Assembly: GCA_900766925.1 (NCBI GenBank)
Contig: CAAFXG010000620.1
Location: 1 to 10,813 of the forward strand
From: Lachnospiraceae bacterium
GTDB taxonomy: Bacteria; Bacillota; Clostridia; Lachnospirales; Lachnospiraceae
Length of the DNA: 10,813 bases
Direction: 5' to 3'
In this document: positions 1 to 6,567 of the stretch, piece by piece
Layout of the letters: each line of letters starts with the position of its first letter
Position numbering within the stretch: the stretch's first letter is position 1
Position numbers and translations under genes: made by a program
Notes under the pieces: generated by a model
What the model saw: the letters and a program-made list of their open reading frames with translations, nothing else
Told to the model about the DNA's origin: nothing
Database searches by the model: none

Positions 1-1
1 C

Positions 2-322
2 AAAAGACTTACAGACATCGAAGGTTTGGAAGATATACAGATGAAGGGAACTGAATATAAGTTGGTTGGAGCATACCCAGTGGATGAAGAAACCTATAAC
101 AGTTTATGTGACGGGAAGTCAGACAGAAATATCAATGTTATGTCTCTTCGTGGTGTTCCCACTTGTCCATGTTGTGGCAACCAACTTGGAGTCGTGGTAT
201 GTGAGTGTGGTGGAATAATGTGTTCAGATGGTCAAACGACAGCTTGCCCTTGGTGTGGAATGGAAGGAACGCTTGGTGCCATTGAAGCAGGAGGGATGAG
301 TATTACAAGAGGAAAAGGTTAG
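2..322 (+). CDS. TerY-like vWA protein, C-terminal zinc-ribbon part (5' truncated)
   Basis: This is the 3' end of a gene whose reading frame is open from the first complete codon in the window, so the true start lies upstream. A TTG at 26 and an ATG at 41 are internal codons and not convincing starts. The visible part is dominated by cysteine pairs: CPCCGN, then CECGG, a single C, then CPWCG, in the arrangement of the metal-binding C-terminal domain of TerY-type von Willebrand factor A proteins. The vWA domain itself would lie upstream and is not seen. The next two genes are a PP2C phosphatase and a kinase, which form the known TerY-P triad with such a protein, and this supports the call. In that family the vWA protein is thought to serve as a metal-dependent protein-interaction partner of the phosphatase and kinase. 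The stop is 3 bases before the next start, indicating co-translation. Identification rests on the zinc ribbon plus context. Confidence 0.75.
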   Translation, partial: KRLTDIEGLEDIQMKGTEYKLVGAYPVDEETYNSLCDGKSDRNINVMSLRGVPTCPCCGNQLGVVVCECGGIMCSDGQTTACPWCGMEGTLGAIEAGGMSITRGKG

Positions 323-325
323 TAT

Positions 326-1774
326 ATGGAATTACAATCAATAATTGATTCCTTATTAGAAGGTAAATCGAGTGAACGTATAGAGGGATTCATAAAATTT
401 CTCTCTGAGAAGATGTGGAATGAATTTAACTCATACCTTATGGATAAAGTGTTGATGATAAAAAACGAAGTAAATGCAATAGCATTTAATCTGCCAAATG
501 CCAAAGAAAACACCCCATACGATTGTACGGTATCAGTTCCCTCTGATAATGCAAACGTAGAGATATATGATGTTGTAGGTCTATCTAAGGATAAGCATGG
601 ATTGGATATAACAGTTTCAGAAGATAAGAGGAGTTTTACAATCAGTGGAACACCTACTCTTGAAGCTATGAGAAAGCTGACAGGCGGAATACCAGAATCA
701 ACCTATGAACTCACTATGTATTATGGGTATAAAGGTGTAATGTTGCCTGAGAATCATCCTGTGCTTGAAAGGAAGATTACTTTTGTAATAAATCAAGACC
801 CACGTAAATTGTGGAAGAATCTACCTGTGGATTGGGCCGGTATGCCTGAGCCCAGATATCAGAAGGATGACACGCAAAGTGAATATCTTACTGTGGAAAG
901 TTTAGAAGATGGAACTCCGCAAAAGGACATCGTTGCTGCAAGCAAACGTGGACGCTCTCATGCTCAGGAGGGAAAACCGAGGGATGACCATTTCAAACTC
1001 TACCATGATGATAATACGAATTGGTATGTTATGGCAGTAGCCGATGGTGCAGGATCTGCAAAATACTCAAGAGAGGGATCTCGAATAGCATGTGATACAG
1101 TTATTGCACATTGCAAATCAGAACTTGCTTATTGTGAGAAATTTGAAGATGACATAAACCTGTGGCATTTGGACCAAGGCTCACAAGAAGCTGGAAAAAT
1201 GATTAGTGGTGATGTCTATCAGATCGTGGGGAATGCGGCATATAAGGCACATAAAGCAATAAACGAAGAGGCAAAATTGCAAGGAACACGACCTAAGGAT
1301 TATGCCACAACATTGTTGCTTGCTATATGCAAGAAATTCGAATTCGGTTGGTTTGTAGCCTCATTTTGGGTTGGTGATGGGGCGTTGTGCCTTTATGATA
1401 AGAACAATCACTCAGCAACCTTGTTGGGAACACCTGATGAGGGAGAATACGCTGGTCAAACGCGTTTCTTGACGATGCCAGAGATATTCACTGATTCTTC
1501 TGAATTTTACAAACGACTAAAATGTAAAATTGTACCCGACTTCACTGCTCTTTTCATGATGACAGATGGAGTTAGTGACCCGAAATTTGAGACGGATGCC
1601 AATTTGAATAATCCAGATAAGTGGGATGACTTGTGGGATGATTTGACACACAACAAAGAATTCCCCGTAGAACTTCTTGATGACAATGTGGCAGCAAAAG
1701 ACCAATTGTTAAACTGGTTGGATTTTTGGTCTCCAGGTAATCATGATGACAGAACAATAGCAATTTTGTATTAA
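326..1774 (+). CDS. PP2C-family Ser/Thr protein phosphatase (TerY-P triad)
   Basis: A 482-residue predicted metal-dependent Ser/Thr phosphatase that would remove phosphate from targets of the adjacent kinase. The catalytic domain occupies roughly residues 203-482. RGRSHAQEGKPRDDHF (208-223) carries the first acidic pair, VADGAGSAKYSREGS (238-252) has the metal-binding Asp-Gly, and WVGDGALCLY (349-357), FMMTDGVSD (410-418) and DDRTIAIL (474-481) supply the remaining conserved aspartates, so it looks catalytically intact. This is the PP2C_2-like variant seen in TerY-P loci and in E. coli YegK. The first 200 residues are extra: a helical stretch (1-50) and then a beta-rich segment (about 64-157) that resembles an immunoglobulin-like fold by eye. 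There is no signal peptide or membrane segment, so it should be cytosolic. ATG at 326 is chosen because it follows the upstream stop by 3 bases, with a purine-rich stretch before it. Confidence 0.85.
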   Translation: MELQSIIDSLLEGKSSERIEGFIKFLSEKMWNEFNSYLMDKVLMIKNEVNAIAFNLPNAKENTPYDCTVSVPSDNANVEIYDVVGLSKDKHGLDITVSEDKRSFTISGTPTLEAMRKLTGGIPESTYELTMYYGYKGVMLPENHPVLERKITFVINQDPRKLWKNLPVDWAGMPEPRYQKDDTQSEYLTVESLEDGTPQKDIVAASKRGRSHAQEGKPRDDHFKLYHDDNTNWYVMAVADGAGSAKYSREGSRIACDTVIAHCKSELAYCEKFEDDINLWHLDQGSQEAGKMISGDVYQIVGNAAYKAHKAINEEAKLQGTRPKDYATTLLLAICKKFEFGWFVASFWVGDGALCLYDKNNHSATLLGTPDEGEYAGQTRFLTMPEIFTDSSEFYKRLKCKIVPDFTALFMMTDGVSDPKFETDANLNNPDKWDDLWDDLTHNKEFPVELLDDNVAAKDQLLNWLDFWSPGNHDDRTIAILY

Positions 1775-1785
1775 ATCAGCGATAT

Positions 1786-3282
1786 ATGGCAAATAAAGTA
1801 ACATTGACCGCCTCAGATGGCTCTACCGTTGAGTTCTATGATGAAATCAAGGCTCAGGGTGGAGTAAAGGATGTGTATTTCTCTACAGATAAGACATATG
1901 TGGTTGCATTTTATAGAAAGCCGGTAAATGCAAATGATAAAGCTCGTTTAGAGAATATCGTAGGCATTTACCGCGAAAGAATTTTTTTACCAAATGCTGA
2001 GGGGGATTACTGGAAGAGTATTTTCCCTTGGCCTACAAAAATGGTAGAATGGAAAGGATTGACAGGAATCGTTATACCGTTTTACGATAAAAAATTCTTT
2101 TTTTCTGGTATTTCGGACTCTTGGCCGTTTATCAAGAATGGTCAAGAGAAGAATGGAAAATGGTTTTCCTCAGCGAAGCTTATCAACAGATTTGTGCCTG
2201 CAGATCAAAAGGGAACTTTTTTGGATCGCTTGCACATGTGCTTAAAGATTGCACGAGGAATGCGCCGCCTACATGCTGCTGGTCTTGCTCATTCCGACTT
2301 GTCGTATAATAATGTTTTGGTCGATCCTCTTACAGGTAGTGCTTGTATAATCGATGATGACGGGCTAGTCGTACCTGGTAAATTTCCTCCAGAAGTAGTA
2401 GGTACGCCTGGATTCATTGCTCCTGAAGTGCTTGCAACGAAAGCATTGCCTATTGATGATCCTAAAAAGAATTTACCGAAAAGAACAACAGACCAACATG
2501 CATTGGCTGTTCTTATATATACATTCCTTATGAATCGTCATCCGTTAGACGGAGGAAAGGTTTGGGATATTGACCCTCAAAAAGATGACGATATGAGGTA
2601 TGGCTCTAATGCCATTTTTATAGAACATCCTACAGACAAGACTAATCGAGTCAAACCTGATCAATTAGGCAAATCTGAACTGCCACAAGGAGATCCCAAC
2701 AAATTGCCATATACTATATGTGGACCTTACTTGAAAAAATTGTTCGATAGGGCTTTCATTGACGGATTGCATAACCCGTCTGTTCGCCCTACAGCACAAG
2801 AGTGGGAGGTCGCTTTGGTTAAGACTTGCGATTTAGTACAACCTTGCCAAAATCCAAATTGCGAGGCTCATTGGTATGTATTCGACAATACAACAAAGCC
2901 AAGATGCCCATTCTGCGGACAGGAGTATAAAGGACAATTACCTATCCTCAACTTCTATTATGCACCCTCCCATGGAAAGTATATGTCGGAGAATTATCGC
3001 CTGATGGTATATGACAAGCAAACTTTATATAAATGGCACTCCAACAATCTTGTATCAGCTAATGAAAAGACAAGTGCGGAGGATAAGAAGCCTGTTGGTG
3101 ATTTCCATTTCCATAATGGTCAATGGATTCTCATTAATCGCCGTTTGCCAGACATGTATGATGTGACAGATAAGAAACATATTACAATTGGTGGATATGT
3201 ACCTCTTACATATGGGCGTCAGATTCTACTAGACAAAGGGCAGGGAGGAAGATTAGTCGTTGTTCAACTTGTAAAGAATTAG
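1786..3282 (+). CDS. Ser/Thr protein kinase with zinc ribbon (TerY-P triad)
   Basis: A 498-residue Hanks-type kinase, the presumed opponent of the phosphatase 11 bases upstream. Visible kinase motifs are a glycine-containing N-lobe (GGVKDVYFS, 25-33), the catalytic loop HSDLSYNNVLVD (169-180; Asp171 and an Asn at 175/176), the metal-binding DDG (191-193, in place of DFG), APE (212-214), the helix-F Asp in TTDQHAL (236) and Arg334 in NPSVRPT. The arginine of the usual HRD triad is serine, and the beta-3 lysine is not in its usual place (VVAFYRKP, 39-46), so ATP binding may be atypical. A four-cysteine zinc ribbon follows: C354, C359, C374 and C377 (CPFCG). The last 120 residues are beta-rich and end in a GGYVPLTYGRQI-like strand pattern that weakly recalls FHA domains. 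There is no membrane segment. Zinc-ribbon-bearing kinases next to TerY and PP2C genes are the hallmark of the TerY-P triad; E. coli YegI is the parallel. Confidence 0.85.
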   Translation: MANKVTLTASDGSTVEFYDEIKAQGGVKDVYFSTDKTYVVAFYRKPVNANDKARLENIVGIYRERIFLPNAEGDYWKSIFPWPTKMVEWKGLTGIVIPFYDKKFFFSGISDSWPFIKNGQEKNGKWFSSAKLINRFVPADQKGTFLDRLHMCLKIARGMRRLHAAGLAHSDLSYNNVLVDPLTGSACIIDDDGLVVPGKFPPEVVGTPGFIAPEVLATKALPIDDPKKNLPKRTTDQHALAVLIYTFLMNRHPLDGGKVWDIDPQKDDDMRYGSNAIFIEHPTDKTNRVKPDQLGKSELPQGDPNKLPYTICGPYLKKLFDRAFIDGLHNPSVRPTAQEWEVALVKTCDLVQPCQNPNCEAHWYVFDNTTKPRCPFCGQEYKGQLPILNFYYAPSHGKYMSENYRLMVYDKQTLYKWHSNNLVSANEKTSAEDKKPVGDFHFHNGQWILINRRLPDMYDVTDKKHITIGGYVPLTYGRQILLDKGQGGRLVVVQLVKN

Positions 3283-3287
3283 CTTTG

Positions 3288-4316
3288 ATGATATTCGTAA
3301 TTCGTAACTCTCAACGTTTCGGTCCTTATTCGGAACAAACGCTTCTGTCGTATGTCAATCAAGGACAAGTGTTGATGCAAGACAAGGCTGTAGCAGATAA
3401 CGATACAGACGAGCATACTGTAGGATTCTATCTGAAACGAGCAAGATTGACAGCAAACGTGGAACATAAAGGGAATATTCTTTCACAACTGAAACATATA
3501 GGTTCTGAACTAATATTCCCCAAAACTGCTATGTTCTCAAAACATTTTATATCCGATCAGCGTTTCCTTATATTGGCTTTAGTTGGACTTCTCCCTATGG
3601 TAATAATGAATATTCCATTAGGTGGTTTCTTCTTGTTTTATGAAGTGTCACTCTATTTTTCCGTAATATGGGGATTGTTTTTCTATGCGAGTTTCAAAAC
3701 ACAACAGGTTGTTTTAAGTACTACGGTTACAGTCTTTTTTCTAACTCAAATATGTGTTTTCATTGCATGGGATTTACTGGGATTGCCGAATTTGAACCCG
3801 TTTTATTATTTCGTTAATAGTCCATTTCCAATAAATATTATAGGATTTACATTTGGAGTAGGTTTTACTGAAGAATTGGCAAAGATGCTACCTCTAATAA
3901 TCATATTACGTAGAGCGAAAGAACCATTGATACCTCAAACTATGGTATTCTATGGTTTGATGTCGGGTATAGCATTTGGAGTATATGAGGGTGTACAGTA
4001 TCAGATGACAGTCAATGCTCAACAAGCATATGATGTTTCTTTCTTCTTGAATATTGCACGACTGACGAGTTTACCATTCCTTCATGCTTGTTGGTGTGGA
4101 ATTGCTGGGTATTTCTTGGCTTTTGCACAACTCTATCCAAAATATCGTCGGGGATTATGGATATTGGCAATAGCTATACCTATGTTGATTCATGGTATAT
4201 ACGATTCAGTATCCAGTATTCCTATTGTCCATCTGATCGTAGTATTCTTTGGATTAATGCTTTTGACGGTGTATTTGAAACAGGGAGTGAACTACCAATC
4301 GAAGCTTCGAAATTGA
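3288..4316 (+). CDS. GYF_2-like domain / PrsW-family intramembrane protease
   Basis: A predicted 342-residue membrane protease. Residues 1-50 (IRNSQRFGPYSEQTLLSYV...) match the GYF_2 pattern, a small domain thought to bind peptides. About eight hydrophobic helices follow from residue 92 onward. The PrsW signature is complete: GFTEELAKMLP (192-202; Glu195, Glu196, Lys199), FGVYEG (Glu234 in FxxxE), FLHACW (His266) and HGIYDS (His302 and Asp306). In Bacillus, PrsW makes the first cut in the anti-sigma factor RsiW, and other members cleave membrane substrates; the substrate here is unknown. TTG at 3285 directly precedes ATG at 3288, and the ATG is preferred because it gives MIFVIRNSQ, a normal GYF_2 opening. 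The gene starts 5 bases after the kinase stop, so it is almost surely co-expressed with the triad and may act on a membrane protein under its control. A gap of 130 bases with a promoter element follows it. Confidence 0.85.
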   Translation: MIFVIRNSQRFGPYSEQTLLSYVNQGQVLMQDKAVADNDTDEHTVGFYLKRARLTANVEHKGNILSQLKHIGSELIFPKTAMFSKHFISDQRFLILALVGLLPMVIMNIPLGGFFLFYEVSLYFSVIWGLFFYASFKTQQVVLSTTVTVFFLTQICVFIAWDLLGLPNLNPFYYFVNSPFPINIIGFTFGVGFTEELAKMLPLIIILRRAKEPLIPQTMVFYGLMSGIAFGVYEGVQYQMTVNAQQAYDVSFFLNIARLTSLPFLHACWCGIAGYFLAFAQLYPKYRRGLWILAIAIPMLIHGIYDSVSSIPIVHLIVVFFGLMLLTVYLKQGVNYQSKLRN

Positions 4317-4404
4317 GCATAGAATATTGCAACCCTTATAACTTGAATAATCCCAATCGAACTTGTAATGTTATGGTTTTCATCTATCATTGGTAAAAAG
4401 TGAG

Positions 4405-4412
4405 TAATTTTG
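4405..4412 (+). promoter_or_regulatory. Bacteroidetes-type -7 promoter element (TAATTTTG)
   Basis: TAATTTTG fits the TAnnTTTG -7 consensus of the Bacteroidetes primary sigma factor and is followed by C. It sits in the only sizeable gap between 2 and 9420 and would give a leader of about 30 bases before the ATG at 4447. I see no clear TTG-type -33 box at the usual spacing of about 20 bases; the nearest is a TTTT at 4377-4380, which is too far away. It suggests that the downstream four genes can be transcribed independently of the triad, though readthrough is not excluded because no terminator is visible in 4317-4404. Confidence 0.5.
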
Positions 4413-4446
4413 CACCATCAAAAATAACAATTAAAAAATTTAGATT

Positions 4447-5085
4447 ATGAGAATATTTGATTTCTTTAAGCAAAAGCATGGTGCTGAAGATACTCTCAGA
4501 GTTTCTTTGCCAGTAGTTGAGCCGGAAGACTCACAAGAAAGTGTAACATCTGTTGGAATGACAGATGATAATGGTGGTGATAAGAAAGCCGAACAACCTT
4601 TGACTGTTTCATACGCAACGGGGTGGCCTATTGATGTGGTTTATGGTTATCTCCATAAGAACTATGAAAAGAAGGGATTTGAGGATGCAATGCTAAAGAG
4701 CGATCTTACATTTCGCGACATGAACAAGAATGTAATTAAGAATAAGATTTTAATGGTTTTTAGAGAGATTAATCTCAACTATGACGTAATGAGACAGGAT
4801 TTGCAAACTCGTATAGATACATGTAGTGCTGCAGGTCTGTTGACTACGATATCTCAATTAGAGAAACAGAAAATTCTTATTGATAGCCACAAGGAAGAAC
4901 TGCGTCGTCTTGAAGAAGATTTTCGCAATAATGCAAATGAAAGTTCTATTCCACTCCAGTCTTATGAATGTGGTTTTTTGAGAGGCATTGCTACTATTGC
5001 TATGAGCAGTACAGGTAACACAGGTGTGAATGCTACTATGAATAGCAATCCTGATGCAGTTGGAAGAAAAGTGGCAATAGCATAA
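4447..5085 (+). CDS. Uncharacterised helical protein (212 aa)
   Basis: I do not recognise this protein. It starts with a short amphipathic stretch (MRIFDFFKQK), then a polar, acidic and probably disordered region (about 11-55). A mainly helical region follows, with charged heptad-like spacing at about 100-165 (for example QLEKQKILIDSHKEELRRL), which suggests a coiled coil. The last 45 residues contain SYECGFLRGIATIAM and a Ser/Thr/Asn/Gly-rich tail. There is no membrane segment, signal peptide or catalytic motif. It is the first gene behind the -7 element at 4405 and lies 20 bases ahead of the DUF4407 gene, so a role as a cytosolic partner of the membrane proteins that follow is the simplest inference. 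ATG at 4447 is the first start in the frame after the promoter. Confidence 0.75.
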   Translation: MRIFDFFKQKHGAEDTLRVSLPVVEPEDSQESVTSVGMTDDNGGDKKAEQPLTVSYATGWPIDVVYGYLHKNYEKKGFEDAMLKSDLTFRDMNKNVIKNKILMVFREINLNYDVMRQDLQTRIDTCSAAGLLTTISQLEKQKILIDSHKEELRRLEEDFRNNANESSIPLQSYECGFLRGIATIAMSSTGNTGVNATMNSNPDAVGRKVAIA

Positions 5086-5105
5086 GTATTAAGGTAATAA
5101 AATAA

Positions 5106-6077
5106 ATGATTATGAGTTGGTGGACAAAATTTGGTTGCATATTAACGGGATGGAACTCAACCGTTCTTGCACAATGCTCAGAAGCGAGCCGAAGTCAATT
5201 GAGCAAATATACATCAGCATTGCTGATTCTTATGATTGTTTGGAGTATAACAGGATTCTGTTTTGCACAGAGATATATGGGATTGCCTGTATGGGCTTGC
5301 TGTATAGTATCACTGCTGTTTGTTACAATTGTGATAATGATAGAACGCCAGATATTGTTGACCAACCAAAAGTCATTCAAGTTAATGCTGTTTAGGAGTA
5401 TTATTGCTGCTGTTATGGCTATTGTAGGCTCAACAATATTTGATCAGACAATGTTTGGAAAAGATATTGATAAACAGATGGCAAATAATATCGAATTGCA
5501 GGTTGCGGATTTAATGGGTAAACGAGTGTCAATTATTGATGGAAAACTGGCATATATTAAAGCAGAAAAAGACTCGTTGGAAAGGGTCAATGCTCAATTA
5601 CAAGCTGATGTCAATGCTAATCCTTGGATTATCCAAAGGTCGGCAACTACAAGTCAACAAAAATTGGTCGTGGATGGAAAAATAAAGACTGTTAATAATC
5701 CTTCTGTGACTACAAACCAAGTGCCAAACCCTAAGCAGGAAGTCATTAAAAGCAATAATGAAAAGGTATTGTCACTGTCGGCAGAAGAAAAGGAATGGCA
5801 TCAGAAAAAGCAGACAGTGGAAGAGACTGTAAGGGCAGAATGTCAGGAAAACGTAGGCTTTCTTGAAGAACTTGAAGCAATGTGGACAATAATAACAAAT
5901 CGTCCTTTGGCTGGCGTGTTCTATATTGTGTTCTTTGTCCTTCTTATGAGTCTTGAACTATTTGTTGTCGTCAGCAAGATGGTTGATAGTGAATGTGATT
6001 ATGAAAAGGCAATCATAGGAAGTCAGAGGGTGAGAATGGCACAGTTTGAGGCAGCTTTTTCGAGAATACATGTATAA
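5106..6077 (+). CDS. DUF4407-family membrane protein
   Basis: A 323-residue integral membrane protein resembling the DUF4407 family, whose function is unknown. The N-terminus (WWTKFGCILTGWN, then QCSEASRSQLSKYTSALLI) is typical of that family as I recall it. Three hydrophobic helices lie at about 37-55, 60-80 and 94-112. A long charged, helical middle (about 118-262) has coiled-coil character and an Asn/Thr/Pro-rich break near 195-210. A fourth helix (268-290) and a short basic/acidic tail follow. With a cytosolic N-terminus, three helices would place the middle outside the inner membrane; this is inference from helix count. The start could be ATG 5106 or ATG 5112 (MSWW...). An AAGG at 5091-5094 is nearer a usual distance for the first. 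The next gene, 23 bases on, encodes a second membrane-anchored coiled-coil protein, which points to a joint membrane complex. Confidence 0.8.
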   Translation: MIMSWWTKFGCILTGWNSTVLAQCSEASRSQLSKYTSALLILMIVWSITGFCFAQRYMGLPVWACCIVSLLFVTIVIMIERQILLTNQKSFKLMLFRSIIAAVMAIVGSTIFDQTMFGKDIDKQMANNIELQVADLMGKRVSIIDGKLAYIKAEKDSLERVNAQLQADVNANPWIIQRSATTSQQKLVVDGKIKTVNNPSVTTNQVPNPKQEVIKSNNEKVLSLSAEEKEWHQKKQTVEETVRAECQENVGFLEELEAMWTIITNRPLAGVFYIVFFVLLMSLELFVVVSKMVDSECDYEKAIIGSQRVRMAQFEAAFSRIHV

Positions 6078-6100
6078 AGATTAAATAATTCAGAATAATT

Positions 6101-6547
6101 ATGAACGGTATTAATAACAATTTCAACATCACCCCAGGACTGATTAAAATGGCATTATGGGGTATTGGTGCACTTATGGTATTAATAATTAGTATGGCTT
6201 TTATCCGTCCTTGGTACAATGTTTGGTCACAAGAGATGGAAGGTAGGGCGGAATTTGCGAAAGCTGAGCAGAATAGGAAGATCAAGATAGAGGAAGCAAG
6301 AGCTAATCTTGAGGCAGAGAAACTGAATGCCCAGGCAGAGATTGAACGTGCTAAAGGTGCAGCAGAAGCTATTAGAATAGAGAATGGAAGTATTACACCT
6401 ACATATATTCAATACCTTTGGGTGCGTCAGCAGTCTGACCTAAGTAATAAGACAGTGATATATGTCCCGACGGAAACCAATCTCCCAATTCTTGAGGCAA
6501 CAAGAATGAATAACATAAAGAATCAAACTCAAAATCCCGTAGAATGA
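6101..6547 (+). CDS. Small membrane-anchored protein like the C-terminal tail of SPFH/stomatin proteins
   Basis: A 148-residue protein with one membrane helix (about 16-36, LIKMALWGIGALMVLIISMAF), then a charged coiled coil (about 44-92) rich in Ala, Glu and Lys. A C-terminal segment AEAIRIENGSITPTYIQYLW (88-107) is followed by NKTVIYVPTETNLPILEA (116-133). This last part resembles the end of prohibitin/stomatin-like proteins, where the coiled coil is followed by a conserved hydrophobic assembly segment. The SPFH beta-domain that normally sits between the membrane helix and the coiled coil is absent. The reading frame is clean, with a normal start and stop, so it looks like a stand-alone short form rather than a pseudogene. 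It lies 23 bases after the DUF4407 gene and 20 bases before the calcium ATPase gene. A scaffolding or ring-forming role next to those two membrane proteins is inferred. Confidence 0.7.
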   Translation: MNGINNNFNITPGLIKMALWGIGALMVLIISMAFIRPWYNVWSQEMEGRAEFAKAEQNRKIKIEEARANLEAEKLNAQAEIERAKGAAEAIRIENGSITPTYIQYLWVRQQSDLSNKTVIYVPTETNLPILEATRMNNIKNQTQNPVE

Positions 6548-6567
6548 CATATAACAATTAATATAAT

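Noticed and set aside
4299..4310. 12-base palindrome TCGAAGCTTCGA near the end of the PrsW gene
   Set aside because: It has no loop and no T-run and lies within codons, so a terminator between the two operons cannot be claimed from it.
4088..4396. 102-residue + strand frame overlapping the end of the PrsW gene
   Set aside because: It lies mostly inside the well-supported PrsW gene in another frame, and its product has no membrane or domain pattern. It reads as a shadow frame.
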